The position numbers and the translations under genes are program-made. A stretch of 42,190 nucleotides of DNA from a virus. Shown in pieces: positions 15,008 to 21,752 of this stretch (positions within the stretch are counted from its first letter, which is position 1; every line of letters starts with the position of its first letter). The notes under the pieces were generated by a model. That model was given only the letters and a program-made list of their open reading frames with translations. It was not told where the DNA came from and searched no databases. Location: positions 1-42,190 of the IMG/VR virus record IMGVR_UViG_3300046028_002710. The stretch is one strand, 5' to 3'.

Positions 15008-16709
15008 CTCTAGATTTGCAGACATAATTGCAAAAGCAAGATTAGCAAAAGCAATTCAAATTGCAATCGCAGATGATGAAGCACAAGAGAAACTAAGACT
15101 CGAATCCACAATTGAATCCACAGTTGAATTGGTTGTCACATTAGATCAAATCAGAGACATAGATAATATGTCTGTAACTGATAAGTATGGAAAAGAAATA
15201 ACATACAATGACAAACAACAAGAATTTATTTCTCTTGCAACATCACATAAATCTTGTATCTTAATTGGCCCGGCGGGTACAGGTAAAACAACTGCAATGA
15301 AAGGAACTGTTTCCTCTCTGATTCAATCATCAGGTACTGGAATTCTACAGAATCATGACCACAAACATCTTCCTCATGGTGTTCCCGGAATTGTTATCTG
15401 CGCTTATACCCGTCGCGCAACTAACAATATAAGAAGAAATATGTCAGAAGATATGAAAGCAAACTGTGTAACAATTCATAAATTATTAGAGTACCAACCT
15501 GAATACACAGAAATTATAACCGAATCAGGTGAGTCTAAAACAACAATGAGATTTGCCCCCGGAAGAAATCCCGGTAATCCTCTCCCATCTGAGATAACAA
15601 CAATTATTTTTGAAGAATCATCTATGATTGGTACAGCATTGTATCAAGAAGTAATAGACTCTTTACCGAATAAAAACGTAGTGCAGATTATTTTCCTTGG
15701 AGACATTCAACAGTTGCCTCCAGTTTTTGGATCTGCTATTCTAGGATTCAAAATGTTAGAGCTGCCTCTAGTAGAACTAACAGAAGTGTACCGACAAGCT
15801 TTAGAATCTCCAATCATTCGCCTAGCTCACCGAATCTTATCAGGTGCTCCTATTCCACCAGCAGAACTGACAACATGGAATTGTCCCGGACTAACAATCA
15901 AACCTTGGAAAAAGAAAATAGATGCTGAAGCAGCTCTATCAGTATCAGAAAAACTGTTCGACACTCTATATGAAAAAGGTGCGTATGATCCAGAAAACGA
16001 TATAATTCTAATCCCATTCAATAAAGCCTACGGAACAATTGAACTTAACAAATCAATTGCAAACCATTTAGCTAGGAAAAAACAATCTGTTACGTGGGAA
16101 GTTGTTTCTGGATTCATAAAACATTACTTCTCCAGTGGAGATAAAGTTCTCTATGACAGAGAAGATGCAATCATTCTTGATATCTATCCTAATCCATCTT
16201 ACACTGGAGTACCTGCACAGAAAGAATCTACTTACTTAGATTATTGGGGACATAACAACTCTCCTAAAGGACTCTCAGATTCTAATGTTTCTGATTCAGA
16301 ATCAGATATTGACTTCCTCCTAGCACAAGTTGCCGCAGATGATGCAGATAGAGTTACGCAATCTTCCCACTGTATTAAACTTCTAATGCAAGATTCAGGC
16401 ACTGAAAAGACAGTAACAAAAGCAGCAGAGATCAATGCACTCATTCTCGGATATTGTTTAACAGTTCATAAATCTCAAGGCTCTGAGTGGGATAAAGTAT
16501 TCCTCTTGTTCCACAACTCTCACGCAACAATGATGCAAAGAGAACTCTTATACACAGCAGTCACAAGGGCAAAGAAAGAATTATTCGTAATTTGTGAGTC
16601 AGACACATTTACTTCTGCTGTGAAATCACAACGAATCAAAGGCAATACATTAGCTGAGAAAGCAATCTATTTCCAAGGTAAGGTAGATCGCATGGAGCAG
16701 CAATCTTAA
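14973..16709 (+). CDS. SF1 DNA helicase, Dda/RecD2-like
   Basis: This 578-residue protein has the full SF1 motif set: Walker A IGPAGTGKTT (GPAGTGKT at residues 99-106), Walker B IIFEESSMIG, motif III FLGDIQQLPPVFG, a UvrD-C-like segment LTVHKSQGSEWDKVFLLFH, and motif VI LLYTAVTRAKKELFVI. It would use ATP to move 5'-3' on single-stranded DNA, as Dda and RecD2 do. The start at 14973 has AGGA about 7 bases upstream and overlaps the previous gene. It probably serves replication initiation or recombination-dependent replication together with Sak4 and the polymerase. Confidence 0.88.
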   Translation: MATMTTQSTISSSRFADIIAKARLAKAIQIAIADDEAQEKLRLESTIESTVELVVTLDQIRDIDNMSVTDKYGKEITYNDKQQEFISLATSHKSCILIGPAGTGKTTAMKGTVSSLIQSSGTGILQNHDHKHLPHGVPGIVICAYTRRATNNIRRNMSEDMKANCVTIHKLLEYQPEYTEIITESGESKTTMRFAPGRNPGNPLPSEITTIIFEESSMIGTALYQEVIDSLPNKNVVQIIFLGDIQQLPPVFGSAILGFKMLELPLVELTEVYRQALESPIIRLAHRILSGAPIPPAELTTWNCPGLTIKPWKKKIDAEAALSVSEKLFDTLYEKGAYDPENDIILIPFNKAYGTIELNKSIANHLARKKQSVTWEVVSGFIKHYFSSGDKVLYDREDAIILDIYPNPSYTGVPAQKESTYLDYWGHNNSPKGLSDSNVSDSESDIDFLLAQVAADDADRVTQSSHCIKLLMQDSGTEKTVTKAAEINALILGYCLTVHKSQGSEWDKVFLLFHNSHATMMQRELLYTAVTRAKKELFVICESDTFTSAVKSQRIKGNTLAEKAIYFQGKVDRMEQQS

Positions 16710-16891
16710 TCTTATAATATCTGGGGAGACATAACAGGCATCTAAATTTATTTTTATCTTATCTCTGGAAGGGGTTGACAACCGCCCCACCTTATGAGAC
16801 ACTTCAATCACTGCGAAACATAACCCCGGATCGCAGATTAACCCAGACAATACTGTCTACTTTCTTTTTTCTTTTTCTTAGGATATTTTAT
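16710..16891. promoter_or_regulatory. Structured leader before the 214-residue gene
   Basis: This 182-base spacer has no gene. It contains a hairpin GGGGTT-GAC-AACC-(G)-CCCC near 16771-16788 that includes a TTGACA, a CTGCG...CGCAG pair near 16814-16835, and AGACA...TGTCT followed by a long pyrimidine tract (CTTTCTTTTTTCTTTTTC) up to the AGGA ribosome site. The last hairpin plus pyrimidines could act as a weak terminator or attenuator. No -10 at normal spacing follows TTGACA. Confidence 0.4.
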
Positions 16892-17536
16892 ATGAACGAA
16901 ACAACCACTCCAGTCCGCGTTAATTTTGACAACAAGCTTGATTTTAAATCTGCTAAGTTTGGTTTTCGCGAAGTTACTGATAAAGAAACTGGCGTAAAAA
17001 CCAAACGTGCTACAGTTGAATTGGACAAACTGCCTGTCCCAAGTGTTGAAGGAATTGTTGCAATTCTGGAAACTGGTGGCAAAGCTTTGGATCTCTTGCT
17101 CGAAGCTGTCTCTGATATTATTGTGCAACGTGCCCGCGATGTTATCAATGATACAGAAACTGTAACTACTGAGAACTTTGATTATTCTACTTGCGATTGG
17201 AATACAATTGCTAATCTGGAAAAAGAAGATCGTCGCTCTGGTATCTCCAAAGAAACTTGGGAAGATTTTGCAGCAGACTATGTGGAAGTTATGCCTGCTG
17301 TTTCTGGTACTTCTAAAGAACAGTCTGCTAATGCAGCTAAAATCTTTGCAGGTAAGTTTGCTTCCATCAAATCTAAGAAAGATGTTATCGCAAAACTCAA
17401 ACTGCGTTTGGCAATGTATGCAGAACATTCACCCAAAGCTGCTGAGTTTGCTGAGTGCATTGACTTCCTGTTTAAGAAAGCAGACAAGCTGATCCAAGCT
17501 AAGGAAGAATCTCTGGAAGACAATCTGGGATTGTAA
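16892..17536 (+). CDS. Unknown early protein, possible paralogue of the 12103 gene product
   Basis: This 214-residue protein starts at the ATG at 16892 (MNETTTPVRVNFDNKLDFKS) behind AGGATATTTTAT. A longer TTG frame from 16775 would read through the structured leader and is unlikely. It has a beta-rich N-terminal 55 residues, helical middle segments (VEGIVAILETGGKALDLLLE), Trp-containing DWNTIANLEKEDRR, and a helical end finishing EESLEDNLGL. Its layout and tail match the 216-residue protein. It is flanked by structured spacers on both sides and uses more C- and G-ending codons than its neighbours, which can go with high expression. Function is unknown; an abundant DNA-associated protein is one possibility. 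Confidence 0.65.
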   Translation: MNETTTPVRVNFDNKLDFKSAKFGFREVTDKETGVKTKRATVELDKLPVPSVEGIVAILETGGKALDLLLEAVSDIIVQRARDVINDTETVTTENFDYSTCDWNTIANLEKEDRRSGISKETWEDFAADYVEVMPAVSGTSKEQSANAAKIFAGKFASIKSKKDVIAKLKLRLAMYAEHSPKAAEFAECIDFLFKKADKLIQAKEESLEDNLGL

Positions 17537-17646
17537 TCACCCACCTCACTATTCTATGACAGGCTGTATGCCTTGGATTTAGTGGGTTGACATCCTGAGT
17601 ATGATGTAAAACTGCTCGCTTTCCCCCCCCTAAAGATTTTAAAGAT

Positions 17647-17720
17647 AAGAACATTGACTGGTAACTAGGTTCCCTCCTTTTTCCTAGATCAAAGCAGAAA
17701 CTCAATGTTCTTTTCTTTTG
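17647..17720 (+). ncRNA. Candidate structured RNA or large terminator
   Basis: AAGAACATTGA (17647-17657) pairs perfectly over 11 bp with TCAATGTTCTT (17702-17712). Inside, CTAGG (17665-17669) pairs with CCTAG (17683-17687). The outer stem runs into TTCTTTT, so a rightward transcript would end in a U-rich tail. It may simply terminate the 214-residue gene's message or be the 3' end of a small RNA. The stem is long and A+U-rich for a standard intrinsic terminator. Confidence 0.45.
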
Positions 17721-17728
17721 AATCTCAC

Positions 17729-17841
17729 AAATACATTAATTACCCTCTGAGCAGTCTGTAAGCTAGACACGCAGTGCGGTAAGGGACTCTGATCAAGTTA
17801 CTCAATTAGGAAATGAATTGAGTGGGGTAATTAATGTATTT
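17729..17841 (+). ncRNA. Candidate structured RNA closed by a 17-bp inverted repeat
   Basis: AAATACATTAATTACCC (17729-17745) and GGGTAATTAATGTATTT (17825-17841) are exact complements separated by 79 bases. The enclosed DNA holds a perfect 8-bp hairpin, ACTCAATT (17800-17807) with AATTGAGT (17816-17823), stacked next to the closing helix, and a weaker GTCT...AGAC loop. The result resembles a multi-branch RNA. A cruciform DNA site or a protein-binding palindrome is the alternative. No known RNA family is recognised, and strand is assumed from the flanking genes. Confidence 0.4.
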
Positions 17842-17880
17842 TCCTGTGTCCCTACCACGTTTAGTTAGGATTTCCTGAGC

Positions 17881-18204
17881 ATGAACCTAAACTGCTCAAC
17901 CCACCACAATCTCTCTAATCTCTCTGATCTCTCTAACGTCTCTAATGTATTTGTTATGCGCCAGTATGAACCTGTATGGAATCAGATAAAAGAAACAGGA
18001 ATGTGTGAAATATCAGCACACAAGGCATACCATCGTCGTATTATTAAAGCTTTGTGGAAAGAAAAACATATGGATCTTGCATTCAAATTAGAGTGCACTG
18101 AAATGTGTCCACCAATTAGATGCATAACATACACAAAAGTAACAGGATCAGTCATTAAATTTGTAATGATTCGTAAGCCCCTAATCACATTAGATTCAAT
18201 ATAG
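17881..18204 (+). CDS. Hypothetical protein with an N-terminal NLS-type repeat
   Basis: This 107-residue frame starts at the ATG at 17881 with AGGA about 10 bases upstream. Residues 10-23 are made by a 9-bp tandem DNA repeat (LSNLSDLSNVSN). An internal ATG at 17956 (MRQYEPVWNQIKETGMCEIS) would skip the repeat and may be the older start. The body is basic, with an HTH-like look (CEISAHKAYHRRIIKALWKE) and five Cys. No family is recognised; a small nucleic-acid-binding protein is possible. Confidence 0.5.
   Translation: MNLNCSTHHNLSNLSDLSNVSNVFVMRQYEPVWNQIKETGMCEISAHKAYHRRIIKALWKEKHMDLAFKLECTEMCPPIRCITYTKVTGSVIKFVMIRKPLITLDSI
17908..17948. repeat. Four 9-bp units within a coding start
   Basis: AATCTCTCT, AATCTCTCT, GATCTCTCT and AACGTCTCT run in tandem, followed by AATGT. 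They keep frame and encode Asn/Asp-Leu/Val-Ser triplets at the start of the 107-residue protein, so copy changes would not shift the frame. Confidence 0.8.
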
Positions 18205-18217
18205 AAAGCTAAACCAA

Positions 18218-18487
18218 ATGTCACTCAGTGCGCACGAAATAATCTCATTGAAAATCACAGAGCTGCATCAATCAGTTCTAAACTCTCATCCATCCATGCC
18301 AACTCTCTTGCGAGATATTCATGCGAATCTAAAACAAGACCCAGAAATTGTTACTCTTCTGACACCGCAAGAAGTAGCAGTTATTATCTCAGGCTTGTCT
18401 AAACAAACTCAAACAACAATTACTACATCAATCCTCTCAGGCTCCAAAGGTAAATCTTTGAAGAAGATAAGTGTTGATGATATCTGA
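18218..18487 (+). CDS. Hypothetical protein
   Basis: This 89-residue helical protein (MSLSAHEIISLKITELHQSV) lies 13 bases after the previous gene and has a weak GAAAG ribosome site. LLTPQEVAVIISGLSKQTQT looks like a helix-turn-helix-sized unit, and the end is basic (GSKGKSLKKISVDDI). Its last codons overlap the next gene. No family is recognised. Confidence 0.55.
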   Translation: MSLSAHEIISLKITELHQSVLNSHPSMPTLLRDIHANLKQDPEIVTLLTPQEVAVIISGLSKQTQTTITTSILSGSKGKSLKKISVDDI

Positions 18488-18788
18488 TCTCCCAAGATTT
18501 AAGTGTGATCTCTCAATAGCTGAAGCATTAGCAGTTCTAACATACAAGACTCAACTCACACCAACAGCACACAAACAATTGTCTGAGTGGTTAGATTGTT
18601 ATTCATACATCCTCCCTGCTGATAGAGTCTTGAATGAATCTGTACTAATGATTCCGCCGAGAACACAGTACGATATATTATATCTATACCATTTCACAAC
18701 CATTCTATCTTGTTGCTATCTAACATCTGAACAGTCAAACATTATAAGATACATATTATGCACACCGAAACTGATCCCAGGCTGTTGA
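18477..18788 (+). CDS. Hypothetical protein upstream of the Cas4-like nuclease
   Basis: This 103-residue protein is read from the ATG at 18477 (MISDLPRFKCDLSIAEALAV), overlapping the previous gene by 11 bases. GTG at 18471 and TTG at 18474 are alternative starts. It is helical, with ALAVLTYKTQLTPTAHKQLS and an aromatic-rich second half (YDILYLYHFTTILSCCYLTS). Its end overlaps the nuclease start by 31 bases, so translation is coupled. Function is unknown; the coupling suggests an accessory to the recombination pair (inference). Confidence 0.5.
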   Translation: MISDLPRFKCDLSIAEALAVLTYKTQLTPTAHKQLSEWLDCYSYILPADRVLNESVLMIPPRTQYDILYLYHFTTILSCCYLTSEQSNIIRYILCTPKLIPGC

Positions 18789-19690
18789 ATCTATCTTACT
18801 CGGGACTGTTAACAGCCCATTCTTGCCCACGGAAATTCCAACTAGAGAAACTAGGTTCCATTTCTGAGTCATCTGAATCTCTCTCAGAATCAATTACTTT
18901 TTCCTATGGGCAAATCGTAGGTCTGGGTATTCAAGAAGTTCTGGAAAACAAACCAGAAGAAGAGTGGATGTGGAAAATGTTTCTTGGTTGGAAACCAGAA
19001 CTGTTTGCAGACAACCCAAAACAAAACAAATCATTTGCAGCAGCAGTATTTGCAGTACAAAAATTCTCTCTTATGAGGGATGAAGGTTATTTAAATGGAT
19101 ACTCACTTGTCACCTACGATGGAAAACCTGCCTGCGAACTTTCCTTCATCATCACTCTTCCAAATAACTATAAGTATAGAGGCTTTGTTGACGCAGTATT
19201 ACAACATGACACCACAGGAGAGGTTGTTGTATTGGAATGCAAAACATCCAGCGCAACAACACTTAACCCGGCAACATATAAGAACTCTGCTCAAGCAATT
19301 GGATACAGCATTGTTCTCGATGCAATATTCCCCGAGCTTTCATCGTACCGAGTTTTATACCTTATCTACTCAACCAAACAACTCCAATACGAGCAACTTG
19401 AATTCACAAAATCTTATGTTCAACGGGCAAGATGGATTCAAGAGTTAGCTTTAGATTGTGAACTTCTTTCAATGTACGAATCAAATAGTTTGTATCCTAT
19501 GAGAGGTGAATCTTGTTTTACTTATTTCAGAGAGTGCCAGTTTATGGGACTGTGTCAAATGGATACAGACAAGCTAGTTTCTCCGATCACGCCAGAACAA
19601 GCTCAGACAATTGAAGATAAGAATTCAGAGTATCAAATCAAAATAACTCTCGAACATCTAATCCAATCTCAACTATCTAAGGTAGCCTAA
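18758..19690 (+). CDS. PD-(D/E)XK nuclease, Cas4-like with Fe-S cysteines
   Basis: This 310-residue protein has the RecB/Cas4 nuclease signature: an N-terminal YSGLLTAHSCPRKFQLEKLG box, the active-site strand pair GFVDAVLQHD...VVVLECKTSS (Asp, Glu, Lys), and the downstream helix AQAIGYSIVL (Q-x3-Y type). The N-terminal Cys plus the C-terminal cluster CFTYFRECQFMGLC fit the four-Cys iron-sulphur cluster of Cas4/AddB nucleases. It would trim DNA ends for recombination. It sits directly before the Sak4-like gene, a known pairing of exonuclease and single-strand annealing ATPase. No CRISPR is present, so the Cas4 resemblance is to the fold only. Confidence 0.82.
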   Translation: MHTETDPRLLNLSYSGLLTAHSCPRKFQLEKLGSISESSESLSESITFSYGQIVGLGIQEVLENKPEEEWMWKMFLGWKPELFADNPKQNKSFAAAVFAVQKFSLMRDEGYLNGYSLVTYDGKPACELSFIITLPNNYKYRGFVDAVLQHDTTGEVVVLECKTSSATTLNPATYKNSAQAIGYSIVLDAIFPELSSYRVLYLIYSTKQLQYEQLEFTKSYVQRARWIQELALDCELLSMYESNSLYPMRGESCFTYFRECQFMGLCQMDTDKLVSPITPEQAQTIEDKNSEYQIKITLEHLIQSQLSKVA

Positions 19691-19691
19691 A

Positions 19692-20537
19692 ATGAAACTG
19701 ACACTTAAAGCTCTCTCACCTATTCATAGAGTTCTTATCTATGGCCCACCTAAAACAGGTAAGACACAGCTCGCAGGTTCACTGGCAGAATTTAAAAAAC
19801 TAATTTGGTTCGATCTGGAAAATGGTTATGCAACATTACTTAAGTTCCCACAAGAATGGAAAGAACGAATTGAAATCATTTCTTTACCTGACACCAGAAG
19901 TTATCCGATTGCTATCGAAACCTGCCTTAAAGTTATTAAAGGAACAAAGGTTAGTATCTGCGAAGAGCATGGAAAAGTGGGATGCCCCGTATGCACGAAA
20001 GCAGCGAAGGCAGCAGTTGACATATGTCTTAACGATTTAGATGAAGATACAGTTGTTGTATTTGATTCTCTAACCCAACTCACTGCATCTGCAATCGCTC
20101 ACATAACAAAAGGACAGCCTGATGATTACAAATTAGACTATTCTGATTGGGGAAATCTAGGTAAGTTGATGGAGATTTTTCTCTCACACATACAACAAGC
20201 ACAGTATAATGTTGTGTGTATCTCCCATGAAACAGAAGCTGAACTGGAAGATGGAAAAACAAAACTCGTACCAGTAGCAGGGACCAGAGCATTTTCAAGA
20301 AACACAGCTAAGTATTTTGACCATGTTGTATATGCAGAAGTAAAAAACAAAAAGCATAACTTCTATTCGTCTACAACTTCTGCTTCCAATCTCAATACTG
20401 GCTCTCGCACTGGAATTGTTTTGGAATCTATAACTGACTCACCTCTCATAACTTTGTTTCGTGACCCACCAATCTCTCAGCCAAATGCAGTAGCAACATC
20501 TAAACTGCAATCCCTCCTCTCTAACATTAAGAAGTAA
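19692..20537 (+). CDS. Sak4-like RecA-fold recombination ATPase
   Basis: This 281-residue protein has Walker A GPPKTGKT (residues 18-25), a DLENGY segment after it, and Walker B VVVFDS (121-126). The C-terminal half has CISHETEAELEDGK and PVAGTRAF, as in phage AAA_24/Sak4 proteins that act as single-strand annealing recombinases. Unusually, residues 90-101 form a C-x2-H-x4-C-x2-C group (CEEHGKVGCPVC), which could bind zinc. AAGGTAG precedes the ATG, and the gene follows the nuclease by one base. It probably anneals or pairs phage DNA together with the Cas4-like nuclease and the SSB-like candidate. Confidence 0.78.
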   Translation: MKLTLKALSPIHRVLIYGPPKTGKTQLAGSLAEFKKLIWFDLENGYATLLKFPQEWKERIEIISLPDTRSYPIAIETCLKVIKGTKVSICEEHGKVGCPVCTKAAKAAVDICLNDLDEDTVVVFDSLTQLTASAIAHITKGQPDDYKLDYSDWGNLGKLMEIFLSHIQQAQYNVVCISHETEAELEDGKTKLVPVAGTRAFSRNTAKYFDHVVYAEVKNKKHNFYSSTTSASNLNTGSRTGIVLESITDSPLITLFRDPPISQPNAVATSKLQSLLSNIKK

Positions 20538-20900
20538 ATGTCATCTCCTCTTGATCCATTTGGAAAACTTGCACATCAACCCGGAGCTAAACTAGATGCT
20601 GGAAAAATTAAAGCTGGTCTTATGGTTTCCGGCTTTGCTAATGCTCTATCTAGTGTGGCAGAAGTCACAACCTTCGGAGCAAATAAATATACTCCTAACG
20701 GCTGGCTTTCTGTTCCCGATGCTAGTGTTAGATATACTGATGCTTTGTATAGACATCTATTTCAATCGACTCATACAAAAAATGATGTGGAATCAAACAT
20801 CTCCCATCTAGCTCATGCTGCTTGGAACTGTTTAGCTATTTTAGAATTACAACTTAAGAAGGAACTCTCAGAACAAAAAGAATCTGACACACAAATTTAA
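20538..20900 (+). CDS. MazG-like dNTP pyrophosphohydrolase-like protein (DUF5664 type)
   Basis: This 120-residue protein shows the pattern of phage dATP/dGTP diphosphohydrolase N-terminal domains: GAKLDAGKIKAGLMVSGF, VAEVTTFGANKYTPNGWLSV, RYTDALYRHLF and SHLAHAAWNCLAIL, an all-helical fold with acidic and His residues for metal and nucleotide. It might adjust nucleotide pools for phage DNA synthesis. It starts right after the Sak4 stop. No adenylosuccinate synthetase-like (PurZ) gene is present, so a 2-aminoadenine genome is not indicated. The family call is by recall of the motif pattern. Confidence 0.65.
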   Translation: MSSPLDPFGKLAHQPGAKLDAGKIKAGLMVSGFANALSSVAEVTTFGANKYTPNGWLSVPDASVRYTDALYRHLFQSTHTKNDVESNISHLAHAAWNCLAILELQLKKELSEQKESDTQI

Positions 20901-20953
20901 TCTCTCTCACTCTCTCGCTTTTTAATTGTTTTAATTTTTATACTGGAAATATT

Positions 20954-21391
20954 ATGTCCCTCGATAACCTTTTGGATGCTACTCTTGATGACTTGGCCGA
21001 CACTCCCTCTATTCAACTGTTTCCTAACGGTGCTCACAAGGTAACTGTTGGGTTCAAGATTGATGATGCAAAGGCAGCAGTGCAAGTTCAGTTTACTTAT
21101 GTTGAAGTTCTGGAACTGGCTGATCCTACTCAAGTTGCACCAACACCCGGAGATAAGAATGGTTTGTACCTAGGTCTCAAGAAGAAAGATGGGCAACCTA
21201 ATCCATTCTCGCAAGGTACTTTGAAAATGATTGCTCAAGCATTGAAAGAAACTTTCCAAGGTTCATCTACCCGCGAAATTCTGGAAGCTGCTGAAGGTGC
21301 TGAAGTAATGATTGTCACTAAGATTCGCTTAGGTAAGGGTGAGTACGAAGGTAAAGACAATATTGATCTTGTCAAAATCGCAGTGCTGTAA
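20954..21391 (+). CDS. SSB-like candidate of the Sak4-polymerase cluster
   Basis: This 145-residue protein begins MSLDNLLDATLDDLADTPSI and continues with beta-rich segments (HKVTVGFKIDD, VQVQFTYVEVLEL), a glycine-containing loop region, and an end EVMIVTKIRLGKGEYEGKDN. The alternation of strands, aromatics and charged loops would suit an OB-fold single-stranded-DNA-binding protein. Its codons use more C and G at third positions, as expected of an abundant product, and a terminator follows directly. The alternative is a conserved hypothetical protein of this phage gene block with another role. Confidence 0.5.
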   Translation: MSLDNLLDATLDDLADTPSIQLFPNGAHKVTVGFKIDDAKAAVQVQFTYVEVLELADPTQVAPTPGDKNGLYLGLKKKDGQPNPFSQGTLKMIAQALKETFQGSSTREILEAAEGAEVMIVTKIRLGKGEYEGKDNIDLVKIAVL

Positions 21392-21424
21392 CCAGTTCTC
21401 TGCTTCACTAATGTAAATTAGTCT

Positions 21425-21458
21425 AACCCCTTAACTTGTTTAGTCAAGTGGGGGTTTT
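21425..21458 (+). terminator. Rho-independent terminator
   Basis: AACCCC (21425-21430) pairs with GGGGTT (21451-21456), with further pairing of ACTTG and CAAGT inside and a short T-run after. It lies 34 bases behind the SSB-like gene and would let that gene be expressed above the polymerase downstream. Confidence 0.75.
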
Positions 21459-21485
21459 GGCGCATCTAAACTACGGACATTTATC

Positions 21486-21749
21486 ATGACTCTCACAGTT
21501 ACAAAAGTTTTAAATACATTTTACTATCAGAATCAACTGTACATTAGACTAGTCCCAGCTAAACGACTATTCAATTCCACTCTTGTGCATGAAGTTGTTA
21601 ATCGTGGTGACGTATTTGCAATGCGAGTTTCAGATCAACAGTTCACAGTTATTCCTGGCAAGGCAGCAGTAACTCACTCTCGCATTGACATTACTGAACC
21701 TCTCACATTACCAACAGTGCAAGCAGATTTGTTTGGAACAGGAGAATAG
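21486..21749 (+). CDS. Hypothetical protein before the DNA polymerase
   Basis: This 87-residue beta-rich protein (MTLTVTKVLNTFYYQNQLYI) ends in TLPTVQADLFGTGE. The tail QADLFG is a short motif of the kind that docks on polymerase sliding clamps (QxxLF), but the match is short. It lies 3 bases upstream of the polymerase ATG and may be co-translated with it. Function is unknown. Confidence 0.55.
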   Translation: MTLTVTKVLNTFYYQNQLYIRLVPAKRLFNSTLVHEVVNRGDVFAMRVSDQQFTVIPGKAAVTHSRIDITEPLTLPTVQADLFGTGE

Positions 21750-21752
21750 GTA

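Larger units (their letters stand above)
17537..17880. other. Structured intergenic spacer without genes
   Basis: These 344 bases contain no gene. From left to right they hold a TTGACA (17587-17592) with no -10 at normal spacing, a run of eight C (17623-17630), a nested hairpin with a U-rich tail (17647-17720) and a 17-bp inverted repeat enclosing a further perfect hairpin (17729-17841). This is the densest secondary structure in the window. Confidence 0.7.

Noticed and set aside
16775-16891. N-terminal extension of the 214-residue protein from a TTG
   Set aside because: It would translate through several hairpins and a pyrimidine tract, while the ATG at 16892 has a good AGGA site.
16838-17428. 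196-residue minus-strand frame opposite the 214-residue early gene
   Set aside because: Very rich in Phe, Cys and Ile as expected for an antisense shadow, and its strand opposes the early unit.
17587-17612. Sigma70 promoter at TTGACA in the spacer after the 214-residue gene
   Set aside because: TATGAT follows at only 7 bases and no -10-like hexamer lies at 16-18 bases, so the spacing does not support a normal promoter.
17741-17830. A tRNA with anticodon GAT in the structured spacer
   Set aside because: A CTGATCA loop on a short stem is present, but there is no T-arm with a TTCRA-type loop, no normal acceptor stem, and position 37 would be C.
17729-17841. MITE-like mobile element with 17-bp terminal inverted repeats
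   Set aside because: No target-site duplication flanks the arms, there is no second copy in the genome, and an internal hairpin next to the closing stem fits RNA structure better.
18758-19690. CRISPR adaptation module suggested by the Cas4-like nuclease
   Set aside because: There is no Cas1, Cas2 or repeat array, and pairing with a Sak4-like gene explains the nuclease as part of phage recombination.
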